Positions 1-6,283 of a DNA stretch of 8,264 nucleotides are shown piece after piece. The translations under genes and the position numbers were made by a program. Source of the DNA: JBEKJU01 sp050011095 (GTDB lineage: Bacteria; Desulfobacterota; Syntrophorhabdia; Syntrophorhabdales; WCHB1-27); NCBI GenBank assembly GCA_050011095.1, contig JBEKJU010000154.1:1-8264 (forward strand), read 5' to 3'. The stretch's first letter is position 1. Each line of letters starts with the position of its first letter. Below the pieces are notes generated by a model, which was not told the origin of the DNA, did not search any database, and worked only from the letters and a program-made list of their open reading frames with translations.

Positions 1-260
1 CCGGCCGTGCGTTATGATCCGGACCGGCCATCCGTTCCGGACGAATCCGGCCGCCCGATGCCGTGGTGCGCGGCCGCTCCCGCCTGCGCCGTCAGGCGAC
101 GCCGGTCCCTGTGTACTCTATATCGGTTTTTCCTTCTCTGTCAACGTTAGCTTTCTCTTTCTCACGGATTCCCCCTTCGGGCTTATCCCGGCTGCACCGG
201 GGAAAAGAGTATTCCGATGAATTACGAAATCGGCGACCGGGATGTTCGATTGCCCCCCTG

Positions 261-272
261 AAGAAATTTCTT
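261..272. promoter_or_regulatory. Perfect 12-bp palindrome AAGAAATTTCTT, possible operator
   Basis: AAGAAATTTCTT is identical to its reverse complement. It overlaps the first two bases of the possible -35 hexamer at 271, a position where a bound repressor or autoregulator could act. No protein in the window is known to bind it. An AT-rich palindrome of this length can also arise by chance. Confidence 0.25.
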
Positions 273-299
273 GATTCGGCTGCAAAAACAGGGTAGAAA
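271..299 (+). promoter_or_regulatory. Possible sigma-70-type promoter of the kinase-regulator operon
   Basis: TTGATT at 271-276 and TAGAAA at 294-299 are separated by 17 bases. Each hexamer matches four of six positions of the TTGACA/TATAAT consensus. Transcription would start near 306, giving a leader of about 93 bases before the kinase ATG at 399. The match is modest, and the spacing is the best argument for it. A 12-bp palindrome overlaps the -35 hexamer. Confidence 0.35.
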
Positions 300-386
300 T
301 GGTAGGGATGTGCCGGGATTGCGTTGCGGGGTACGGCGTTGTGGGTCCCGGACCGCCTTAATCACTCCTCTGTCGCATTCTCACTT

Positions 387-394
387 GGGGGGGG
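387..394 (+). promoter_or_regulatory. G-run acting as ribosome binding site of the kinase
   Basis: Eight consecutive G residues end four bases before the ATG at 399. No canonical AGGAGG is present, so part of this run probably pairs with the 16S rRNA tail. It favours the ATG at 399 over the in-frame ATG at 324, which would add 25 residues unlike a PAS N-terminus. Confidence 0.45.
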
Positions 395-398
395 AATC

Positions 399-1889
399 AT
401 GCGAGGAAACCCGATACACAATCCGGGAGTGCTTCAGGTCATCCTGGATTCATTGCCATACGCGCTTTATCTGCTGAACGACCGGCGCGAGGTCCTATGG
501 GCTAACGACAGGGCGGCCAGGGTATCGGGCAGGAGCTATCCCCTGAAAAGAGGCGGAAGCTGCTGCTATAAGGAGATGCTGAAGAGGCAGAAGCCCTGCG
601 ATGATTGTCCCGCAATCAGGAGCTTTAAGAGCGGCGCGGTCGAGTCCGCCGAGCTGCGGAGCGGCCGTGAGGATGGGCAGGCCTACTCCCTTGTCACATC
701 GGTGCCCGTGGCTGAATGGGTATGCGGAAGCGCGCCGCTGGTCATCGAAATGATACAGGACATCAGGGAGTCGAAGGAGGTCGAGGAGAAGCTTCGGTCC
801 ATAAGCGAGCTGAATTCGGCCATTGTAGAGAACGCGCCGGTCGCCATTTTCACGATTGACGAAAGCGGCAAGTTCCTCAGCGTCAATCCGGCTCTGGCGG
901 AGCTTTCGGGCCTGGGGCCCGAGGCCCCGGCAAAGCTTCTGAATTTCAACTGGCTGAAGAACGACTACACGATCAAGTGCGGTCTGGCGGACTACATAAG
1001 GAAGGGGCTGAACGGGGAGGCTTTCGAGCTGTGGGATTTTCCCTTTGCCACGTACAGGGGCAAAAGTCAGTACCTCCATTTCAGGGGGGTGCCGCTAAGG
1101 ACGAAGGACGGTCACGTGGAGGGCCTCCTCTGCATCATAGACGAAACGACGGAAAGGGTGCGGATAAGCGCCCAGTTGATGCAGGAAGGAAAGATGTCGG
1201 CCGTCGGGAGACTGGCGAGGGCCATTGCCCACGAGCTGAATAACCCCCTCGCCACCCTTGTGATCCATTCCGAGCTTGCGTGCGACCTGGTCCATGGCGC
1301 GGGCAACGGGATCACGGATGCGGATATTAAAGAGCTTTGCGGCTACATGGAAGTGGTCGAGAAACAGGCCTTTCGCTGCAAGGAGATTATAAAAGACCTC
1401 TTCGACCTCCTCTGGAGCGAGGGGCCCGGAGGGGGCCACACGGACGTCAACACCCTCCTGGACGAGGTCATCGAGACCCAGGACTTAGGCGGACGCGACT
1501 TGAAGGTGAGCAGGGACTTCTCCCCGCGGCTGCCGCCTGCAAAGGGGCATTCCAATGCCCTCCGCCGGGTCTTCGCCAACATCATGCAGAATGCACTCGA
1601 TGCGATGAAGGCGCAGACGAGGGCGGAGGTCTGGATAAGGACCTCTCTCGCGGATAGCTGCGTTGCCGTAGAGATCGAGGACAACGGCTCGGGCATACCC
1701 GAGGTGATTGCCGACCATATTTTCGAGCCCTTCTTCACTACAAAGAAATCGACGAGGGGCATGGGCCTTGGTCTCACCATCTGCGACGATATCATGAGAA
1801 AAATGGGCGGCAACATCGAAATGCGGCGAGGACAGGCGGGCGGAAGTCTTTTCAGGGTAACCATTCCCGCAGACGGGATCGGGGGCTAG
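399..1889 (+). CDS. Soluble PAS-PAS sensor histidine kinase with a Cys motif in the first PAS
   Basis: This is a 496-residue sensor kinase that should autophosphorylate and pass phosphate to the adjacent response regulator. Residues about 11-120 form a first PAS-like domain with an inserted cysteine cluster: Cys55, Cys56, Cys67 and Cys70, the last two as C-x2-C followed by Pro. A second PAS domain covers about 135-255 (ENAPVAIFTID at 144-154). The HisKA phospho-acceptor is His278 in AHELNNPLATL. The ATPase domain shows the N box (NIMQNALDAM, Asn398), G1 box (DNGSGI, 428-433), F box (IFEPFFTTK, 441-449) and G2 box (GMGLGL, 454-459), so the catalytic set looks complete. No transmembrane segment or signal peptide is visible, which points to a cytoplasmic signal. 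The start at 399 is chosen because it follows the G-run; an in-frame ATG at 324 is less likely. It ends 5 bp before the regulator gene, so the two are probably co-transcribed. The ligand is unknown. Confidence 0.93.
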   Translation: MRGNPIHNPGVLQVILDSLPYALYLLNDRREVLWANDRAARVSGRSYPLKRGGSCCYKEMLKRQKPCDDCPAIRSFKSGAVESAELRSGREDGQAYSLVTSVPVAEWVCGSAPLVIEMIQDIRESKEVEEKLRSISELNSAIVENAPVAIFTIDESGKFLSVNPALAELSGLGPEAPAKLLNFNWLKNDYTIKCGLADYIRKGLNGEAFELWDFPFATYRGKSQYLHFRGVPLRTKDGHVEGLLCIIDETTERVRISAQLMQEGKMSAVGRLARAIAHELNNPLATLVIHSELACDLVHGAGNGITDADIKELCGYMEVVEKQAFRCKEIIKDLFDLLWSEGPGGGHTDVNTLLDEVIETQDLGGRDLKVSRDFSPRLPPAKGHSNALRRVFANIMQNALDAMKAQTRAEVWIRTSLADSCVAVEIEDNGSGIPEVIADHIFEPFFTTKKSTRGMGLGLTICDDIMRKMGGNIEMRRGQAGGSLFRVTIPADGIGG

Positions 1890-1894
1890 AGACC

Positions 1895-3247
1895 ATGGAG
1901 AAGATCAGGGTGCTGATCGTCGACGATGAAGTCCAGCTCGCTCAGGCATTCAAAAAAAAGCTGGAAAAGGAAGGCTTTTCGGTCGCCTGCGCCGAATCGG
2001 CCAGTGAAGTCTTTCCTCTCCTCAAGAGACAGACCTTCGATGTGGGGGTCCTTGACATCAAGCTGCCCGATATGAACGGGATCGACCTTCTCAATATGCT
2101 GAAAGAAGCGGAGCAGAACTTCGAGATCGTCATGCTCACGGGTCACGCCTCGATCGACACGGCGATAAAATCGATGAAGCTCGGCGCCTACGACTATCTG
2201 GTCAAGCCCTGCAAGTCCTCCGAGCTGAGCCATGCCATTTTGAAGGCCTATGAAAAGAAAACCTTGAAAGAGAAGAACTGGCTCCTGGAAAAGCGCCTGG
2301 AATGGGCAGAATTTCATGATAAGTTTATCGGCGAGAGCCGGGCCATCCAGGAGGTCAAGAGGCTTATTTCTCTTGTGGGCGCCTCCGACGTGCCTGTCCT
2401 GATTACGGGAGAGACCGGGACGGGAAAGGAGTTGATAGCGCGGGCTATCCATGCCTCTTCGCAAAGGGCGGCGCACCCCTTCGTGGCGATCAATTCAAGC
2501 ACCCTTCAGGAGAGCATCCTGGAGAGCGAGCTGTTCGGGTACAAGAAGGGGGCGTTTACGGGTGCCCATGGGGACAAAATGGGTCTTTTGGATATCGCGA
2601 ACAGGGGCACGTTTTTCGTCGACGAGGTGGGCGACATGAACCTCGCCATCCAGGCGAAACTCCTGCGGGTCCTTGAAACGGGGATCTTCATGAAGCTGGG
2701 CGACGTCCGCGAGAACAGGGCGGACCTCCGCTTTGTGTTCGCCACCAACAAGAGGCTTGAGGAAGAGGTGGCGGCGAACAAGTTTCGAAAAGACCTTTTT
2801 TACCGGGTCAACGCCTTCGAGATAAGCGTTCCTCCGCTGCGGGAGCGAAAGGAGGACATACCCCTTCTCACCCGGTATTTCGTGAATAAATTCAGCAAGG
2901 GCAACAAGCGGAAGACGGTGTCGCGCCGGTCCATGAAGCTCCTCTTCGATTATCACTGGCCGGGAAACGTGAGGGAATTAGCCAACATGATCGAGCGCGC
3001 CATACTTGTCGCCCAGAACCGGGACGAGATTGTGGGCGATGATTTTCCCCTCTGCGTGCAGGATCGAAACGGGGGCCGCACCGTGACGGCGAGGCCGCGA
3101 TCGGCTGACGACCTGAAGCTCGATGCCCTGGTGAAGAATCACATACGAAGCGTGCTGCAGCAGGCGGGAGGCAACAAGAGCCGGGCGGCCCGCCTGCTTG
3201 GCATCAGCAGGAAAAACCTGTACCGCAAAATCGAAAAGGGCAACTAG
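1895..3247 (+). CDS. Sigma-54-dependent response regulator, NtrC/AtoC type
   Basis: This 450-residue protein has the classical three-part layout. The receiver domain (about 4-118) has acidic residues Asp10 and Asp11, phospho-acceptor Asp54 (GVLDIKLP), Thr82 and Lys104. The AAA+ domain (about 143-372) has Walker A GETGTGKE (172-179), the sigma-54 contact loop GAFTGA (219-224), Walker B around FFVDEVGD (240-247) and the arginine-finger segment FRKDLFYR (297-304). A Fis-type helix-turn-helix closes the protein (about 424-447, AGGNKSRAARLLGISRKNLY). All motifs needed to remodel sigma-54 holoenzyme are intact. The gene starts 5 bp after the kinase stop, so the two form a cognate pair. Its likely target is the converging transporter-ligase-dehydrogenase unit, which has a sigma-54 promoter; that link is inferred from proximity. 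The substrate signal and exact orthologue are unknown, so no symbol is given. Confidence 0.96.
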   Translation: MEKIRVLIVDDEVQLAQAFKKKLEKEGFSVACAESASEVFPLLKRQTFDVGVLDIKLPDMNGIDLLNMLKEAEQNFEIVMLTGHASIDTAIKSMKLGAYDYLVKPCKSSELSHAILKAYEKKTLKEKNWLLEKRLEWAEFHDKFIGESRAIQEVKRLISLVGASDVPVLITGETGTGKELIARAIHASSQRAAHPFVAINSSTLQESILESELFGYKKGAFTGAHGDKMGLLDIANRGTFFVDEVGDMNLAIQAKLLRVLETGIFMKLGDVRENRADLRFVFATNKRLEEEVAANKFRKDLFYRVNAFEISVPPLRERKEDIPLLTRYFVNKFSKGNKRKTVSRRSMKLLFDYHWPGNVRELANMIERAILVAQNRDEIVGDDFPLCVQDRNGGRTVTARPRSADDLKLDALVKNHIRSVLQQAGGNKSRAARLLGISRKNLYRKIEKGN

Positions 3248-3300
3248 CGCAACGGTCGGGCCGACGAGGCGTGGGTGGATGCCTTTGAACCAACCCGGTA

Positions 3301-4446
3301 TCAGTGCAGTCCCAGGAGCCTTCTTCCTATGAGGAGCTTCTCGATTTCCTTCGCGCCTTCAAATATTTCGAGGACTTTGGCATCCCGCCAGTAATGCTCC
3401 ACGTTGTATTCGGAAAGGATGCCGCTCCCGCCGTGAAGCTGGATCGCCTCGTCGGCCACCTTTACCGCTACCTCAGAGGCATACCACTTCGCCATGGCGA
3501 CGAGGGCGGGGTCACTCTTTCCCTTGTCGCTATTGAGCGCGGCCCGGTACAGGAGGCTTCTCGCCGCCTCCAGGAGCGTGGCCATCTCGGCAATCTTCGT
3601 CTGAACAACGCCAAGTTGGGCAAGGGTCGCGCCAAACTGTTTTCTCTTTCTTACATGGGCCATGGCCGCGTCGAGGGCGCCCTGCGCGGTGCCGACGCCG
3701 AAGGAGCCCACGCCGAGGCGGGTATGGTTGAAGAAGTCCATGAGGTGATAAAAGCCTTTGCCTTCCTCTCCGACTAGATTCTCCTTCGGCACCTCCACGT
3801 CGTTGAAGGCCACCTCGCCCGTTGTCGAGCATCGGAGTGACAACTTGCCGTGCCACTTCGTCGCCTCATAGCCGGGGCTCTTCGTATCGACGATAATCGC
3901 GCTGAGACGGTCGTGCTTTCTTTTGGCGTCGGGGTTGGTGACCGCCATGACCACCAGAAAGTCGCTGGTGGTGCAATTTGTAATAAAGACCTTGTTTCCC
4001 TTCAGTATGTAGTGGTCTTCGCTTTTTACGGCGGTGGTCGCTATGGACGCCACATCGCTTCCCGCATCAGGTTCCGTGGACGCCATGCCGATGCGCCACC
4101 GGCCCTCACAGACCGGGGGGAGGTACGCGGCCTTCTGTTCGCGCGTGCCCTTCAGGAGTATGAACTGGGCGCCGAAAAAGGCGGAGTCGATCTGATGGGC
4201 GATGCCGAGGTCGACCCGGGCGAATTCCTCCAGGATCAGGCACTGCTCGAAGTGGCCGAGGCCCTGGCCTCCGTATTCTTCCGGCATGAAGACGCCAAGA
4301 AACCCGTTTTGCGCCGCCTTCTTCCACAGCCGGTCGTCAAATTCCTCCTTTTCATCGAGTTCCCGGGCCACATCCCTGAACTCCTTTTCGGCAAATTCCC
4401 TTGCCGCCATCTTGATGTCCTTCTGCTCCGCGGTAAGTTCAACCAT
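3301..4446 (-). CDS. Acyl-CoA dehydrogenase (FAD-dependent)
   Basis: The 381-residue protein has the usual length of a short/medium-chain-type acyl-CoA dehydrogenase, which oxidises an acyl-CoA to the 2,3-enoyl-CoA and passes electrons to an electron-transfer flavoprotein. The N-terminal helical domain is about 1-115. The middle beta domain carries the signature GMASTEPDAGSDV (120-132) and FITN (154-157). The C-terminal helical domain carries RKQFGATLAQLGVVQTKIAEMA (a signature region near 268-288) and QLHGGSGILSEY (336-347). The catalytic base is likely Glu363 in IFEGAKEIEK, where many relatives have YEGT. No targeting signal is seen, so it is cytoplasmic. The ATG at 4446 follows a strong GGAGG with a 7-base gap. 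It is the last gene of the minus-strand unit and converges with the regulator gene, with 53 bp between them. The substrate is probably the product of the ligase upstream, but chain type cannot be read from the sequence; an aryl- or cyclohexyl-derived acyl-CoA is possible. Confidence 0.95.
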   Translation of the reverse strand: MVELTAEQKDIKMAAREFAEKEFRDVARELDEKEEFDDRLWKKAAQNGFLGVFMPEEYGGQGLGHFEQCLILEEFARVDLGIAHQIDSAFFGAQFILLKGTREQKAAYLPPVCEGRWRIGMASTEPDAGSDVASIATTAVKSEDHYILKGNKVFITNCTTSDFLVVMAVTNPDAKRKHDRLSAIIVDTKSPGYEATKWHGKLSLRCSTTGEVAFNDVEVPKENLVGEEGKGFYHLMDFFNHTRLGVGSFGVGTAQGALDAAMAHVRKRKQFGATLAQLGVVQTKIAEMATLLEAARSLLYRAALNSDKGKSDPALVAMAKWYASEVAVKVADEAIQLHGGSGILSEYNVEHYWRDAKVLEIFEGAKEIEKLLIGRRLLGLH

Positions 4447-4451
4447 AATCC

Positions 4452-4499
4452 TTCCTCCGTTGCCCTATTTCCTCCGTTGCCCTATTTCCTCCGTTGCCC
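4452..4499 (-). repeat. Three tandem 17-bp repeats, each carrying a Shine-Dalgarno
   Basis: On the minus strand the unit is ATAGGGCAACGGAGGAA. Copies lie at 4452-4468, 4469-4485 and 4486-4499; the last is cut to 14 of 17 bases. The complete copies are identical where they overlap, so expansion was probably recent. Each contains GGAGGAA. The copy nearest the dehydrogenase has its GGAGG seven bases before the ATG at 4446 and is the functional ribosome binding site; the other two are 17 and 34 bases further upstream. Confidence 0.85.
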
Positions 4500-4562
4500 C
4501 CGCCTGTTAGAGCGTTCCGCAAAAATAATTACCGATTGGCGGCCTTGATTCCGGCTGTCCTT

Positions 4563-4590
4563 CGTCATTCCGGCGGACGCCGGAATCCAG
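4563..4590. repeat. REP-like palindromic unit, copy 1
   Basis: This 28-bp unit contains an 8-bp stem, ATTCCGGC (4567-4574) and GCCGGAAT (4579-4586), with a GGAC loop. It is the inverted relative of the unit at 4614-4641, with 22 of 28 positions the same. Words of this kind (CATTCCGGC ... GCCGGAATCC) are familiar dispersed repeats in many GC-rich proteobacterial genomes; that statement is from memory. Confidence 0.7.
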
Positions 4591-4613
4591 TGTTTTCAGG
4601 ACCTTCTGAACTA

Positions 4614-4641
4614 CTGGACCCCGGCTTTCGCCGGGGTGACG
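4614..4641. repeat. REP-like palindromic unit, copy 2 (inverted)
   Basis: An 8-bp stem, ACCCCGGC (4618-4625) and GCCGGGGT (4630-4637), surrounds a TTTC loop. Compared with copy 1, the paired TT/AA bases are replaced by paired CC/GG bases, so base pairing is kept while the sequence changes. The two units can also pair with each other into one longer hairpin. No T-tract follows on the minus strand, so a classical terminator is not supported. Confidence 0.7.
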
Positions 4642-4676
4642 GGAATTAGAATCGTTACTCAATTCCGTAGAACGCT

Positions 4677-6218
4677 CTATGCGTAGTGTTTGCGAATCTC
4701 CTTCTTGAGTATCTTCCCCTGGGGGCTCTTGGGCAATTCTTTCCAGAAGTCGACCGTTTTAGGCTTTTTGTAGCCCGCGAGGTTCTTTCCGCAGAACTCG
4801 ATGATCCCGGCTTCCGTCGCCTGGGCGCCTTCCTTCAGCACCACGACGGCCTTCGTCACCTCTCCCCAGTGCTCGTCGGGTAATCCCACCACGGACGCCT
4901 CCGAGACGGAAGGATGCCGGTAAAGGACCTCTTCGATCTCGCGGGGGTAGATGTTTACCCCTCCCGAGATGATCATGTCGTTCTTTCTTTCGACCACGTA
5001 CATGTACCCGTCCTCGTCGAGTCTCCCCAGGTCACCCGTATGCAGCCAGCCGTTCTTCAGCTTTTTCGCCGTCTCCTCGGGCATCTGCCAGTAGCCCTTC
5101 ATTATTGCGTCGCTTCGGGCTACGATCTCACCCACCTCTCCCACGGGGACATCCCTGTCGTTATCGTCGACCACCCTTATCTCATAGTTGAGCGCGGCCC
5201 TTCCGGAGGAGGCAAGGCGCGCGATCTTCTTCTCCGACCCGTCGAGCATATGGTCCTCGGGTTTCAGGCAGGTGGTGAAGGGACCGCTTTCCGTCTGGCC
5301 GTAAAGCTGGGCAAAACCGCACGGAAAGACCGCGATAGCCTTCTTGAGCAGCTCGACGGGCATGGAAGAGCCCGCATAGAGGATCAGCCGCAGGCTCGAC
5401 AGATCGAACCTGTCGATGCGCGGCACCTGGACGAGGCTGTGGATCATGGTGGGGACGAACTGGCATCGCGATATCCGCTCCCGGGAGATATAATCGAGGG
5501 CTTGCTCCGGATTGAAGCCACCCTCCCGATTGATGTAAATCGTGTTCGGCAGGAGCGAGTGGCGCACGATGTTGTCCTCGCACGCGACGTGGTACATGGG
5601 GAAGGTTATCAGGACGCGCTCGTCGTACTCCACCCTCAGATCTATGGCCGACGCCGACGCATCGGACATGAGGTGCCGGTGCGTCCTCATGGCGCCTTTC
5701 GGCTTGCCCGTGGTGCCCGCGGTGAAGATGATGCTCTGCACGTCCTCGTCGGCCACGACCGCGTCGGGCTCTCCGCTTCCACCCGCGGCAATAAGGGCCT
5801 CATAGTCTTCCATAGAGGACCCGGCCGGTTTTTGAAGACATATGTAGCGCTCGATCGAGCTTAAGCCCGGCCGCAGCGCGTCTATCATCCCGGCGAAATC
5901 GGCGTCGAGGATAAGAAACCTCGCGGACGAGTAATCGATGATGTCCTTCAGCTCCCATTGCTTGAGATGGTTGTTGTAGGGACAGAAGATGCCCCCCGTC
6001 TTCGCCGCGGCAAAATAGGTCTCGATGAACTGGTGGCAGTTGTGCACAAGAACACCGATCCTGTCGCCCTTGGTCAATCCTTCGCGGAGAAGCGCGTTGG
6101 CGAGGCGGTTCACCCGCTCGTTCAAGGTCCGGAAGGTCTCGGAAAAATCCTCGAAGACGAGTGCTGTTTTGTCGGGAAATTTGTGCGCGTTTCTTACAAG
6201 AAAATCACCTAAGCCCAT
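4677..6218 (-). CDS. AMP-forming acyl-CoA synthetase (CoA ligase)
   Basis: This 513-residue ANL-superfamily ligase makes an acyl-adenylate from a carboxylic acid and ATP, then the acyl-CoA thioester. The large N-terminal domain has the P-loop TAGTTGKPKGA (166-176) and YGQTE (306-310). GWLHTGDLG (390-398, Asp396) and RKNDMIISGGVNIYPREIE (411-429) lead into the small C-terminal domain. The catalytic lysine is Lys502 in PKSPQGK. All key motifs are present and the length is typical. The start at 6218 is fixed by a strong AAGGAGGAA at 6231-6223 with six bases between GGAGG and ATG; the frame stays open to 6581 inside the transporter gene, but that extension is not family-like. It lies 65 bp downstream of the transporter and 230 bp upstream of the dehydrogenase, 170 bp of that being a MITE-like element. 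The stop TAG overlaps the end of that element. The substrate is unknown; the aromatic-acid-type transporter suggests an aryl, arylalkanoic or alicyclic acid. Confidence 0.95.
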   Translation of the reverse strand: MGLGDFLVRNAHKFPDKTALVFEDFSETFRTLNERVNRLANALLREGLTKGDRIGVLVHNCHQFIETYFAAAKTGGIFCPYNNHLKQWELKDIIDYSSARFLILDADFAGMIDALRPGLSSIERYICLQKPAGSSMEDYEALIAAGGSGEPDAVVADEDVQSIIFTAGTTGKPKGAMRTHRHLMSDASASAIDLRVEYDERVLITFPMYHVACEDNIVRHSLLPNTIYINREGGFNPEQALDYISRERISRCQFVPTMIHSLVQVPRIDRFDLSSLRLILYAGSSMPVELLKKAIAVFPCGFAQLYGQTESGPFTTCLKPEDHMLDGSEKKIARLASSGRAALNYEIRVVDDNDRDVPVGEVGEIVARSDAIMKGYWQMPEETAKKLKNGWLHTGDLGRLDEDGYMYVVERKNDMIISGGVNIYPREIEEVLYRHPSVSEASVVGLPDEHWGEVTKAVVVLKEGAQATEAGIIEFCGKNLAGYKKPKTVDFWKELPKSPQGKILKKEIRKHYA

Positions 6219-6222
6219 GCAG

Positions 6223-6231
6223 TTCCTCCTT
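6223..6231 (-). promoter_or_regulatory. Strong ribosome binding site deciding the ligase start
   Basis: On the minus strand AAGGAGGAA is followed by CTGC and ATG at 6218. Almost full complementarity to the 16S rRNA tail and ideal spacing favour this start over the upstream in-frame ATG at 6581. Confidence 0.85.
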
Positions 6232-6283
6232 GCTCCTTTATGCAAAACCGGTGGCGGGAATTCCACGCACCGGCATGGTGCGC

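Larger units (their letters stand above)
1..398. other. Non-coding leader region upstream of the kinase gene
   Basis: No open frame in this stretch reads like a real protein. The short frames present are low-complexity and rich in Arg and Pro, and they overlap one another. Roughly the first 115 bases are GC-rich with many CCGG-type words. Positions 124-180 are pyrimidine-rich, with several T and C runs. A small hairpin can form from CCCGG (187-191) and CCGGG (197-201). A perfect 12-bp palindrome and a possible sigma-70 promoter occur between 261 and 299 and are listed separately. The region most likely holds the promoter and leader of the kinase-regulator operon, plus the 3' flank of whatever lies to the left. 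I saw no riboswitch or RNA gene that I recognise. Confidence 0.5.
4508..4679. mobile_element. MITE-like element with TA target duplication between ligase and dehydrogenase
   Basis: The stretch is bounded by TA dinucleotides (4508-4509 and 4678-4679) and by inverted ends: GAGCGTTC from 4510 and GAACGCTC ending at 4677. By hand alignment the end sequences stay similar over about 29 bases, with roughly 21 matches including a conserved CGATT. The interior has two palindromic units facing each other and no open frame for a transposase, so it is a non-autonomous element. TA duplication is typical of elements moved by IS630/Tc1-mariner transposases; that assignment is inference. The right end overlaps the ligase stop codon (TAG, read 4679-4677). 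Taking out one TA plus the element would join GCA to TAA, so the gene would end at the same residue. Confidence 0.6.

Noticed and set aside
239..253. Possible sigma-54 promoter before the kinase
   Set aside because: GG and TTGC have the right 10-base interval, but the rest of the -24 box does not fit (GGGATGT against TGGCACG).
495..1079. Long minus-strand open frame opposite the kinase
   Set aside because: It is antisense to a well-supported kinase gene and its protein shows no family-like motif; long shadow frames are expected in GC-rich DNA.
3248..3300. Bidirectional terminator between the converging genes
   Set aside because: Short palindromes such as GTCGG-G-CCGAC are present, but loops are too tight or stems bulged, and no T-tract follows on either strand.
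3850..4548. 232-codon plus-strand frame opposite the dehydrogenase
   Set aside because: It is a mirror frame of a clear acyl-CoA dehydrogenase and runs on through the repeat region.
4914..5864. 316-codon plus-strand frame opposite the ligase
   Set aside because: The ligase motifs on the other strand are complete, and this frame has no recognisable domain and no ribosome binding site that I could see.
6266..6282. Small hairpin just after the transporter stop (CGCACC/GGTGCG)
   Set aside because: Six-base stem without a following T-tract; not enough to call a terminator or processing site.
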